NCBI GenBank assembly: GCA_017403345.1
Contig: JAFQOH010000079.1
Span: 1 to 64,000, forward strand
DNA from: RGIG3701 sp017403345
Lineage (GTDB): Bacteria > Planctomycetota > Planctomycetia > Pirellulales > Thermoguttaceae
Direction of reading: 5' to 3'
DNA length: 64,000 nucleotides
Shown: positions 53,396 to 60,862 of the stretch, piece by piece
How positions within the stretch are numbered: the first letter of the stretch is position 1
Layout of the letters: every line of letters starts with the position of its first letter
Notes under the pieces: generated by a model
What the model saw: only the letters and a program-made list of their open reading frames with translations
What the model was told of the DNA's origin: nothing
Databases searched by the model: none
Made by a program: the position numbers and the translations under genes

Positions 53396-53727
53396 TGCGT
53401 ATTCGTAAGGGTGATAAAGTTAAGGTCATTTCCGGTCGTTCGAAGGGCGAGGAATCTCGTGTTGTGAGCATTGACCGCGAAGCTGGCAAAGTTGTTGTCG
53501 AAGGTGTGAATACTGTTACGAAGCACATTCGTCCGAGTCAGAAGAACCCGCAGGGCGGACGTCTCGAGATCAATAAACCGATCTCGATGTCCAACGTTCA
53601 GGTGATCTGCGAGGCGTGCGGCAAAGCGGCCCGTATGGGTACGCGAGTCACGGCAGACGGCACGAAAGAGCGTTATTGCAAAAAGTGCGGTGCAGGTAAT
53701 GGTCAGATTTCCAAGGCGAAAAATTAA
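53395..53727 (+). CDS. rplX: 50S ribosomal protein L24
   Basis: 110 residues, assembly-initiating KOW-motif protein: MRIRKGDKVKVISGRSKGEE, VVVEGVNTVTKHIRPSQKNPQGGRLEINKPI. The C-terminus has CEACGK...CKKCGAG, a possible zinc pair. Translation is coupled to rplN by a 1-nt overlap. Confidence 0.96.
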   Translation: MRIRKGDKVKVISGRSKGEESRVVSIDREAGKVVVEGVNTVTKHIRPSQKNPQGGRLEINKPISMSNVQVICEACGKAARMGTRVTADGTKERYCKKCGAGNGQISKAKN

Positions 53728-53787
53728 GTTTAACGGCTTAAATTTTGATTTATTGAAATTTTTTCGATAAAAAACGCTAGGGAACCC

Positions 53788-53825
53788 TTGAAATTTTTTT
53801 GGAGAAGGTTATAATGATCTTCTCC
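53788..53825 (+). promoter_or_regulatory. Internal promoter with an inverted repeat over the -10 box
   Basis: TTGAAA (53788-53793), 16-bp spacer, TATAAT (53810-53815). A 7-bp inverted repeat GGAGAAG/CTTCTCC (53801-53807 with 53819-53825) is centred on the -10 box. It lies in the 160-nt rplX-rplE gap. It could be a promoter with an operator, or an RNA hairpin. Confidence 0.5.
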
Positions 53826-53919
53826 ATACTTAAGACCAGTCATGCAGTATGATTGGTACACAGCAAGTTAAGGAAGCAAGAGTGGATTGTATAAGCAATC
53901 CAACAGAACGGTAAGAGAT

Positions 53920-54468
53920 ATGATTCCCCGACTTCAGGAAAAATATAAGGATGAGATTCTGCCGGCGCTTGGCAACGAGCTTGGCATTCAGAATCCCATG
54001 GCTCTTCCCAAGCTGGAAAAAATCGTGATCAACATGGGTGTTGGTTCTGCAATCAACGAGAAAAAGCACCTTGAAGAAGCGGTTGATGCGCTTTCCCAGA
54101 TTACGGGCCAGAAGCCAGTCATTACGGCTGCACGCAAATCCATTGCAGGATTTCGTCTCCGTGAAGGTATGAAAATTGGGTGCAAAGTAACTTTGCGTCA
54201 TCAGCGGATGTATGAATTTTTGGACCGTCTGATCAGCATCGCACTCCCGCGAGTACGTGACTTCCGCGGTCTGAATCCGAATGGATTCGACAAACGGGGC
54301 AACTACAATATGGGATTGACAGAACAGATCGTGTTCCCGGAACTGAATCCGGATAAATTTACCCGTCCGCAGGGTATGACGATCACGATCGTGACCACTG
54401 CGAAGAACGACGACGATGCCCGAGTTCTTTTGAAGAAATTCGGCATGCCGTTTCGTGCAGACAAATAA
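53920..54468 (+). CDS. rplE: 50S ribosomal protein L5
   Basis: 182 residues, binds 5S rRNA and the P-site tRNA. Phrases: MIPRLQEKYKDEILPALGNE, LEKIVINMGVGSAINEKKHL, GQKPVITAARKSIAGFRLREGMKIGCKVTLR and FPELNPDKF. ATG 53920 is chosen to match the family start; a TTG at 53887 would add 11 unmatched residues. Confidence 0.96.
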   Translation: MIPRLQEKYKDEILPALGNELGIQNPMALPKLEKIVINMGVGSAINEKKHLEEAVDALSQITGQKPVITAARKSIAGFRLREGMKIGCKVTLRHQRMYEFLDRLISIALPRVRDFRGLNPNGFDKRGNYNMGLTEQIVFPELNPDKFTRPQGMTITIVTTAKNDDDARVLLKKFGMPFRADK

Positions 54469-54479
54469 GGGAAATTCAA

Positions 54480-54665
54480 ATGGCTAGTAAATCGAAGATT
54501 GCAAAAGCAAGCAGAACGCCCAAATTTTCCACGCGCAGCGAGAATCGTTGTCTTTTGTGTGGAAGACCACGTGCAGTTTATCGTAAATTCGGTGTTTGTC
54601 GTATTTGCTTTCGTAAATTGGCAGACCAGGGACTTATCCCTGGCGTGAAGAAGGCGAGCTGGTAA
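54480..54665 (+). CDS. rpsN: 30S ribosomal protein S14, zinc-binding (type Z)
   Basis: 61 residues, the short zinc-containing form. Two CxxC pairs are visible (CLLCGRPR and CRICFRKLA), and the C-terminus GLIPGVKKASW is canonical. It sits between rplE and rpsH, as in most bacteria. Confidence 0.97.
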   Translation: MASKSKIAKASRTPKFSTRSENRCLLCGRPRAVYRKFGVCRICFRKLADQGLIPGVKKASW

Positions 54666-54678
54666 AGGAACGAAAATT

Positions 54679-55074
54679 ATGATGACCGATCCTATCGCCG
54701 ATATGTTGACACGTATTCGGAACTCCGTGCGAGTTGAAAAGCAGTATGTAGACCTTCCGTTCTCGAATTTGAAGAAGAACATCGCGGAAGTGATGAAGCG
54801 GGAAGGTTATATTTGGGACTATCAGATCATTGATGCCCAGCCTGTGAACGTCATCCGTATTCAGCTGAAATACGGCCCCAATGGCGAACGTGTTATTCGG
54901 CACATTAAACGAGTAAGTAAACCTGGATGCCGTGTTTATTCGAGCGCAGAAGACCTTAAACCTGTTCTGAACGGTTTGGGTATTTCCGTGGTCAGCACAA
55001 GCCAGGGGTTGATGAGTGACCGTGAGGCGAAAGCGAAGAAGAACGGCGGCGAGATCATTTGTGAGATCTGGTGA
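54679..55074 (+). CDS. rpsH: 30S ribosomal protein S8
   Basis: 131 residues, primary 16S rRNA binder. It starts MMTDPIADMLTRIRNSVRV, with PFSNLKKNIAEVMKREGYI, RVYSSAEDLKPVLNGLGISVVSTSQG and MSDREAKAKKNGGEIICEIW. In E. coli S8 controls the spc operon. Confidence 0.97.
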   Translation: MMTDPIADMLTRIRNSVRVEKQYVDLPFSNLKKNIAEVMKREGYIWDYQIIDAQPVNVIRIQLKYGPNGERVIRHIKRVSKPGCRVYSSAEDLKPVLNGLGISVVSTSQGLMSDREAKAKKNGGEIICEIW

Positions 55075-55164
55075 TTTGCCGACATAGCCGCATTCATTGT
55101 GCCTCAAAAGGAACAGCTGGCGGGACAGACGTTCCGCCAGATAGAAATAGCGAAGGTAGATTCA

Positions 55165-55704
55165 ATGTCACGTATTGGAAAGAAACCTGTTTTGGTACCT
55201 GCTGGAGTGACGGTTACGGCCGAAGCTTCGAAGGTCACCGTCGAAGGCCCCAAAGGAAAGTTGGAATTCCCGGTAGCTTCCTTCATCACGGTTGCTGTTG
55301 AAGATGGTAAAGTTATTGTGGACCGTGCTAACGATGAACGTCAGAGTCGTGCATTTCACGGCCTGACCCGCGCCATGATCAATAATATGGTGATCGGCGT
55401 TACGGCTGGATATGAGAAGCGTCTTGAGCTGGTGGGTGTTGGTTACATTGCCGCCGTTCAGAACAATACTCTTCAGCTTCGCGTTGGTATGGCGAATGAA
55501 CTTCAGATCCCGATTCCTGAAGGTTTGAGTGTAACCTGTCCTGATCAGACGCATGTTCTGATTACTGGTATTGACAAGCAGCAGGTGACCCAGTTCGCTG
55601 CGTCGACGAGAGCGAAGCGCCCGGTCGAGCCTTACAAAGGCAAGGGCATTCGTTATCAGGGCGAAAATGTCCGCCGCAAGCAGGGTAAAGTTGTTGCGAA
55701 ATAG
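55165..55704 (+). CDS. rplF: 50S ribosomal protein L6
   Basis: 179 residues. MSRIGKKPVLVPAGV starts the first domain; NMVIGVTAGYEKRLELVGVGYIA and the C-terminal EPYKGKGIRYQGENVRRKQGKV are canonical. ATG 55165 has GAAGGT upstream; an earlier in-frame start at 55099 lacks family similarity. Confidence 0.97.
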   Translation: MSRIGKKPVLVPAGVTVTAEASKVTVEGPKGKLEFPVASFITVAVEDGKVIVDRANDERQSRAFHGLTRAMINNMVIGVTAGYEKRLELVGVGYIAAVQNNTLQLRVGMANELQIPIPEGLSVTCPDQTHVLITGIDKQQVTQFAASTRAKRPVEPYKGKGIRYQGENVRRKQGKVVAK

Positions 55705-55789
55705 TAAAGGTCAGCAGGCATTAAGCGCGGTCAGCGGTCTTCGAAGGCCGTTGACATGCTGACATCAATGTAGAAAAAGAGATTTAGCC

Positions 55790-56182
55790 GTGGAACGTAC
55801 TAAAATTAATCAGAAACAGCGTCAGCGTCGCTGCTGGAGAGTTACGAATCGCATCAAGGCGAATTCGACGCGTCCCCGTCTTGCGGTATTCCGCAGCCTG
55901 AAGAACATCAGTGCTCAGATCATTGATGACACAACGGGAACCACGCTGGCGTTTGCCAGTTCTCTGGAAAAGGACCTTGCGTCTGAGTTGAAATATGGTG
56001 GAAATGTTGCGGCTGCAGCCAAAATTGGTCAGATCCTGGCGGAACGCGCACTTGCGAAGGGCGTGACCTGTGCTACGCTTGACCGTCGTCATTACCGTTA
56101 TCACGGTCGTGTCGCAGCTCTTGCCGAAGCAGCCAGAGCAGCTGGTTTGGACCTTGGCGGCAAAGCGGATTCCGCCGAGTAG
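55790..56182 (+). CDS. rplR: 50S ribosomal protein L18
   Basis: 130 residues, 5S rRNA binder. Phrases: RPRLAVFRSLKNISAQIIDD, TTLAFASSLEK, AAKIGQILAERALAKGVT, and FDRGGY-like DRRHYRYHGRVAALAEAAR. GTG start at 55790. A short Asp/Ser tail is present. Confidence 0.95.
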   Translation: MERTKINQKQRQRRCWRVTNRIKANSTRPRLAVFRSLKNISAQIIDDTTGTTLAFASSLEKDLASELKYGGNVAAAAKIGQILAERALAKGVTCATLDRRHYRYHGRVAALAEAARAAGLDLGGKADSAE

Positions 56183-56218
56183 TCGAAATAACCTTTAACG
56201 ACGAAACGAATAAGATCC

Positions 56219-56707
56219 ATGTCAAACGAAATTAATGAAACAAGAGACGGAATTGTAGAGAAAGTTGTGAAGATCCGACGCTGTGCCGCAGTGGTCAAAG
56301 GCGGTCGTCGTTTCAGTTTCGCAGCTTTGGTAGTCGTTGGCGATGAGAAGGGGCGTGTTGGCTGCGGTTACGGCAAAGCCAATGAAGTTCCGCCTTCCGT
56401 CGAGAAAGCGGCGAAGGATGGTCGCAGAAGTATGATGAGCGTCACCCTGTCTGGTACAACGATCCCGCACGAAGTGCACGGTCGTTTTGGTACAGCTCGC
56501 GTCGTGCTCGTTCCTGCCCGTCCTGGAACAGGAATCATTGCAGGCGCAGCGGTGCGTGCCGTCTGTGAAGCATGTGGTATTCGTGATATTTTGACAAAGA
56601 GTTTTTCTTCGAATAACCCTTTGAACCTGGTCAAGGCCACGTTGAATGCGCTGCAGCAGATCCGTTCCAAAGAAGAAGTCGAAAAACTTCGCGGAGTGGA
56701 ATTGTAA
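56219..56707 (+). CDS. rpsE: 30S ribosomal protein S5
   Basis: 162 residues near the mRNA entry. Phrases: KVVKIRRCAAVVKGGRRFSF, ALVVVGDEKGRVGCGYGKA, EVPPSVEKAAKDGRR, TIPHEVHGRFG and RPGTGIIAGAAVRAVCEACG. The expected next gene, rpmD (L30), is absent; rplO starts 12 nt later. Confidence 0.97.
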   Translation: MSNEINETRDGIVEKVVKIRRCAAVVKGGRRFSFAALVVVGDEKGRVGCGYGKANEVPPSVEKAAKDGRRSMMSVTLSGTTIPHEVHGRFGTARVVLVPARPGTGIIAGAAVRAVCEACGIRDILTKSFSSNNPLNLVKATLNALQQIRSKEEVEKLRGVEL

Positions 56708-56719
56708 GGAGGGTGATTC

Positions 56720-57208
56720 ATGAACTTAAGTAATGTAAACGTCGGAATTCATAAAAACAAGAAGCCGACTCGTTTGGGTCGTGGTAAAGGTACCGGCCAG
56801 GGTAAAACTGCGGGTCGCGGTCACAAAGGTTTTGGAAGCCGTAATGGTTCTTCTCAGAACGTGAGTTTTGAAGGCGGTCAGATGCCGCTCTTCCGCCGCA
56901 TTCCGAAGCGCGGTTTCAATAACGCTGGTGCTGCGAAGGTGGCGAACATCAACGTGTGCGACATTGACAAGTACTTCGAAGACGGTGAAGTGGTTTCTCC
57001 GGAAACCCTTAAGGCGAAGGGACTCATCAAATATCGTTACGACGTTCTGAAGGTCCTCGGTGATGGAGAACTGACCAAGAAGGTCAAGATCCAGGCTCAT
57101 CGTTTCAGCAAGAGTGCTGAAGAGAAGATCAAGGCCGCCGGCAGTGAAATGGAAGTACTTCCGGGCAAAGCTCCGGTCGTCAAATTTCAGAAAAAAGTCA
57201 AGGCTTAA
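56720..57208 (+). CDS. rplO: 50S ribosomal protein L15
   Basis: 162 residues. The Gly/Arg/Lys-rich N-terminal arm (RLGRGKGTGQGKTAGRGHKG) reaches into rRNA; PLFRRIPKRGFNN follows. The ATG at 56720 follows AAGGAGGGTG. It is the last ribosomal protein gene before a terminator. Confidence 0.97.
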   Translation: MNLSNVNVGIHKNKKPTRLGRGKGTGQGKTAGRGHKGFGSRNGSSQNVSFEGGQMPLFRRIPKRGFNNAGAAKVANINVCDIDKYFEDGEVVSPETLKAKGLIKYRYDVLKVLGDGELTKKVKIQAHRFSKSAEEKIKAAGSEMEVLPGKAPVVKFQKKVKA

Positions 57209-57234
57209 TATATCGCCAGCTTTTTGATCTACAC

Positions 57235-57275
57235 GGCGTAAGACTGCACATTGGGTGGTTTTACGCCTTTGTTTT
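57235..57275 (+). terminator. Intrinsic terminator after rplO
   Basis: A 7-bp stem GGCGTAA/TTACGCC (57235-57241 with 57261-57267) followed by TTTGTTTTT. The gap to secY (57209-57696) also holds a small inverted repeat TTCCC/GGGAA (about 57463-57480) and a lone TAAAAT near 57495, possibly a promoter; no gene is seen. Confidence 0.65.
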
Positions 57276-57696
57276 TATGCAGGAGCGGGAGCGCGGCAGC
57301 TTTCAGACGGTATTGGTTCACTGACATTATCGTTTCAGTCCAGTGGAGGACTGACGGTTTCTCGAACCTACCCTCTCTCAGCTGGGATGGTGATCTATCA
57401 TCTTTTTCGAAAGAAAAGCGTTTTTTTTCGTTTTTTTGCATGAAAACACGGATTTATCGCACCATTCCCCCTAGTGGGAAGTGGAATAATGTGGTAAAAT
57501 CTTGATGTTGTTTACTGTGCTGCGGCGGAGTTCCTTTCATCGCCGTTCTGCTTTTGGGCAGCGGCTGCTTTCGGAGCCGTATGAACGGAGTTGGCTGCGG
57601 TACGGTATCGTTTCCTATTGGAGTGGGGTTTCCCACGTATTTCGTTCGGGATGATTTTTTCATTTCGGGCACAGTGTATACAAGGATGAATCATTC

Positions 57697-59097
57697 ATGT
57701 TTGAAAAGATTCGAGTCATCTTTACCATCCCGGAGCTGCGTCGCAAGATCTTCCTGACTCTTCTGCTCCTGGCGATTTTCCGTGTTGGTTACCAGATCAA
57801 TCTTCCGATGGTGAATCCGGATGAAGTTGCGCCCGCGAACACGGGGACGAATGATGCTCTTCAGACCCTTTTGAATCAGGCAGCGGTATTTAGTGCGTCG
57901 GACATTCGTCAGATCACGATTTTTGGTCTGGGGATCATGCCGTACATTTCTGCCTCGATCATTTTCCAGCTTCTGGCGAGTGTGTACGCTCCGCTTGAGA
58001 AGCTGCAGAAGGAGGGCGAGAGCGGACGTAAGAAGATCAACGAGTACACGCGTTACGCGACGGTCGTGCTTTGCATTTTCCAGAGCTGGTTCTACCTGAT
58101 CGCCATGCCGACCATTTTTGGGAGCAACAAGATCTTTTTGGAAGGTTTCTGTGATCCGGGGACCGGCACGCTGTATTTGACTTGGCAGATCATTGCGGTC
58201 TTCATCATGACGTGCGGAACGGCGTTCCTCATGTGGCTTGGCGAGCAGATCGACGCTTACGGTATCGGTAACGGGATCAGCCTCCTCATCATGGCTGGCA
58301 TTCTTGCCCGTATGCCGGAACCGATCATCAAGCTGTACGCGGACTTCCACCGCGGCGGCGGTCTGAGCGGTCTGAAGATCAGCGGCGGCGATGCGAGTCT
58401 CGTGAACCTGCTCATGCTGGCGTTCCTCTTCTTTGCCGTCGTGACGGGCGTTGTGTTCATCACGCTGGGGCAGCGCCGCATTCCGTCCCAGAGTGCGAAA
58501 CACGTTCGCGGCCGCCGTGTCATGGGCGGTATGCGTCAGTACCTGCCGATCAAGGTGAACCAGGCGGGCGTCATGCCGATCATTTTCGCGAGTTCGCTGC
58601 TCATGATTCCGGCGTGGCTCTTTGGTATGTTTGCGCAGTCTTTGGGCGGCAATGAGAAGACCGTGTGGCTTGGTCAGTGGTTTGGTTCCATGGCCGGCTG
58701 GTTCTCGCATGACAGCATGTTTACGTACAATTTCTTCTACATCATGCTGATCTACTTCTTCTGCTATTTCTGGACGGCGATCACGTTCAATCCTAAAGAC
58801 ATGGCGGAGAACCTGAAGCGGAACAACACGATCATTCGCGGTCATCGTCCGGGCAAGCGCACGCAGGACTACCTTGAGAAGGTCATGCTTCACATCACGT
58901 ATGTGGGCGCCGGTTTCCTTGCTGTCGTGGCGATCCTGCCGCACATCATGGCGAACGCGATGCACATCGACTACAATTTGGCGAGTTTCTACGGCGGCAC
59001 CAGCCTCCTGATCGCCGTCAGTGTGGCGTTTGACCTTGTGCAGAAGATCGACAGTCACCTTGTGATGGTGAATCATAAAGGTCTGCTTGAGAAATAG
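57697..59097 (+). CDS. secY: Protein translocase subunit SecY
   Basis: 466-residue channel subunit of the Sec translocon with ten membrane segments. Family phrases: IFGLGIMPYISASIIFQLLASV, PLEKLQKEGESGRKKINEYTRY, GIGNGISLLIMAGILARMP, LPIKVNQAGVMPIIFASSLL and RNNTIIRGHRPGKRTQDYL. The periplasmic loop after residue 135 is longer than usual. ATG 57697 has AAGGA upstream. The 488-nt gap and the terminator suggest transcription separate from the ribosomal genes. Confidence 0.97.
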   Translation: MFEKIRVIFTIPELRRKIFLTLLLLAIFRVGYQINLPMVNPDEVAPANTGTNDALQTLLNQAAVFSASDIRQITIFGLGIMPYISASIIFQLLASVYAPLEKLQKEGESGRKKINEYTRYATVVLCIFQSWFYLIAMPTIFGSNKIFLEGFCDPGTGTLYLTWQIIAVFIMTCGTAFLMWLGEQIDAYGIGNGISLLIMAGILARMPEPIIKLYADFHRGGGLSGLKISGGDASLVNLLMLAFLFFAVVTGVVFITLGQRRIPSQSAKHVRGRRVMGGMRQYLPIKVNQAGVMPIIFASSLLMIPAWLFGMFAQSLGGNEKTVWLGQWFGSMAGWFSHDSMFTYNFFYIMLIYFFCYFWTAITFNPKDMAENLKRNNTIIRGHRPGKRTQDYLEKVMLHITYVGAGFLAVVAILPHIMANAMHIDYNLASFYGGTSLLIAVSVAFDLVQKIDSHLVMVNHKGLLEK

Positions 59098-59124
59098 TTT
59101 TGCGTAAACTTTTACGTTTATTTT

Positions 59125-59163
59125 CGAACAAACGGCTCTGGTTTCGGCTGGAGCGTTTGTTCG
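59125..59163 (+). terminator. Strong hairpin between secY and adk
   Basis: A perfect 10-bp stem CGAACAAACG/CGTTTGTTCG (59125-59134 with 59154-59163), followed by TTTTCCTGTTTTTG. Confidence 0.75.
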
Positions 59164-59208
59164 TTTTCCTGTTTTTGTTCCTGAAATTGAAACATACGGA
59201 GAATTTCC

Positions 59209-59766
59209 ATGCGTTTGGTTTTCATTGGTCCTCCGGGAGCCGGAAAAGGCACTCAGGCTGAATATCTGATCAAAAAATATCATCCCGCTCATCTTTCCAC
59301 CGGCGACATGCTTCGCGCTGCCCGTGACGCGGGGACCGAAGTTGGTCTGAAGGCGAACGAGTACATGTCCAAGGGCGAGTTGGTCCCGGACCAGGTGATC
59401 GTGGACATCATCAAAGAGCGTCTGACTCAGGACGACTGCAAGGAAGGTTTCCTTCTGGATGGTTTCCCCCGTACGATCGCGCAGGCGGAAGCGCTTGACG
59501 TGATGCTCAAAGAAGCCGGCACTCCGCTGGACGTCGTTTTGGAACTGCGTGTTCCGGAAGAAGAGCTTTTCACGCGTTTGGCGAGCCGCGGCCGTGCGGA
59601 CGACCAGCCCGAAGCGATCCGTACTCGTCTGGTCGGCTACCGCAATCAGACGTCTCCGCTGCTTGACTACTACGGCAAGCAGGGACTGCTGCAGACTATC
59701 GACGGTCTCGGCGCGATCGAAGAGATCTGGTCCCGCATTGAAACGGTGCTGGACAAAATTGCGTGA
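59209..59766 (+). CDS. adk: Adenylate kinase (short form)
   Basis: 185 residues. It interconverts ATP+AMP and 2 ADP. The P-loop GPPGAGKGTQAEYL and the AMP-site STGDMLRAA and GFLLDGFPRT are present. The zinc-type long LID is missing and replaced by a short SRGRADDQPEAIRTRL, as in short bacterial forms (the long form has about 215 residues). The ATG at 59209 follows GGAG. Confidence 0.96.
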   Translation: MRLVFIGPPGAGKGTQAEYLIKKYHPAHLSTGDMLRAARDAGTEVGLKANEYMSKGELVPDQVIVDIIKERLTQDDCKEGFLLDGFPRTIAQAEALDVMLKEAGTPLDVVLELRVPEEELFTRLASRGRADDQPEAIRTRLVGYRNQTSPLLDYYGKQGLLQTIDGLGAIEEIWSRIETVLDKIA

Positions 59767-59791
59767 TGCAGTTTGTGCAGACTCTTAAATC

Positions 59792-59828
59792 AAAGAAAGC
59801 CGTGAATCGTTTTGCGGCTTTCTTTTTT
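59792..59828 (+). terminator. Intrinsic terminator after adk
   Basis: An 11-bp stem AAAGAAAGCCG/CGGCTTTCTTT (59792-59802 with 59815-59825) followed by TTT. Confidence 0.85.
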
Positions 59829-59860
59829 CATATCTGCCAAAAATCTTCCCGCACCCCCTC

Positions 59861-59888
59861 TTGCTCTTTATGGAAAAAGGAGTAGAAT
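59861..59888 (+). promoter_or_regulatory. Candidate promoter of map
   Basis: TTGCTC (59861-59866), 16-bp spacer, TAGAAT (59883-59888), about 61 bp before map. Confidence 0.5.
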
Positions 59889-59949
59889 AGGAGCGTAATG
59901 GTTTCATGATGTGCGTCTCCCTGCGCACTGGATAAGAAAGAAGACGAAA

Positions 59950-60750
59950 ATGATTGAATTAAAGACAAAACGTGAAATTCGTCTGATGCGTCGGGCTGGT
60001 CTTCAAGTCTGGCACGCGCACCAGTTGATCAAAGAGGCGGTCAAACCGGGGATCACGACCCGTGAAGCGAACGAGCTGGTGGAGAAGTACTTCCATTCCA
60101 AGAATATCGAGTGCATGTTCAAGGGGGTCCAGCTCCATTCCCGCCACAAGCCGTTTCCAGCGGCGTGCTGCATGTCGGTGAATGAGGAGGTCGTCCACGG
60201 TATTCCGAGTGACCGGGTCTTGGTCGAGGGGGATGTTTTGAGTGTGGATATTGGATCGAGGATCGCGGGCTGGTGCGGCGACTCGGCGGCGACGTATGCC
60301 GTGGGGAAGATCTCGGAAGAGAAGCAGAAGCTGCTGGACGTCACGAAAGGGACGCTGGATCTGGCGATCTCGCTTTTGTCCGAGAAGACGCACTGGAATG
60401 CGATCGCGAAGGAGATGGAGATCTTCGTGGAGGATCACGGTTTCTCTGTCGTGGATGATTTCGTGGGACACGGCATCGGACGTGAGATGCACATGGAGCC
60501 GCAGGTCGCGAATTACTATTGCCCGCACGCGGATTTCCGGATCCAGACGGGGCTGGTCATTGCGATCGAGCCGATGGTGAATGTGGGGACGCACAAAGTC
60601 CGGGAGGGCAAGGACGGCTGGGTGCAGAGCACGGCAGACGGGAAGCCGAGTGCGCACTTTGAGCACACGGTCGCCATCACCGAGAACGGCCCTTACGTTT
60701 TGACGGCGTCAGACGACGACTACAATAATAAAGCGTTTCTGAATTATTGA
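59950..60750 (+). CDS. map: Methionine aminopeptidase
   Basis: 266 residues; removes the initiator Met from new proteins. Metal ligands are visible in DIGSRIAGWCGD (two Asp), FVGHGIGREMH (His), IEPMVN (Glu) and the late FEHTVAITENG (Glu). ATG 59950 has AAGAAGAC upstream; codons further up have no ribosome site. The last 14 codons (SDDDYNNKAFLNY and stop) and six bases beyond belong to a 48-bp sequence repeated perfectly 2 kb downstream, so an insertion has occurred at, or been repaired by, this 3' end. Confidence 0.96.
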   Translation: MIELKTKREIRLMRRAGLQVWHAHQLIKEAVKPGITTREANELVEKYFHSKNIECMFKGVQLHSRHKPFPAACCMSVNEEVVHGIPSDRVLVEGDVLSVDIGSRIAGWCGDSAATYAVGKISEEKQKLLDVTKGTLDLAISLLSEKTHWNAIAKEMEIFVEDHGFSVVDDFVGHGIGREMHMEPQVANYYCPHADFRIQTGLVIAIEPMVNVGTHKVREGKDGWVQSTADGKPSAHFEHTVAITENGPYVLTASDDDYNNKAFLNY

Positions 60751-60756
60751 GAGACG
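60709..60756 (+). repeat. 48-bp direct repeat, left copy (map 3' end)
   Basis: Perfectly identical to 62711-62758. It covers the last 14 codons of map with the stop codon and six further bases. It may be an attachment site (attL-like). Confidence 0.95.
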
Positions 60757-60770
60757 GATCAAGAAATTGA

Positions 60771-60812
60771 AAAGAAACACAGAATGAAGTTTTTGTTCCG
60801 TGTTTCTTTTTC
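60771..60812 (+). terminator. Terminator at the left end of the insertion
   Basis: A 14-position stem with one mismatch (60771-60784 with 60797-60810), ending in CTTTTTCT. It follows map and would isolate the inserted gene from map transcription. Confidence 0.75.
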
Positions 60813-60862
60813 TATTCAGAGAAAAGTATGGGGCTTAGAGGCATAAAGAGAAGGATGGTTTT

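Noticed and set aside
57209..57696. tRNA or other known RNA gene in the rplO-secY gap
   Set aside because: No cloverleaf or conserved T-loop sequence found by eye; only a terminator and a short inverted repeat are clear.
57691..59292. 533-residue minus-strand frame opposite secY
   Set aside because: It lies exactly over secY, which has full family similarity; His/Arg/Asp-rich composition is typical of an antisense shadow.
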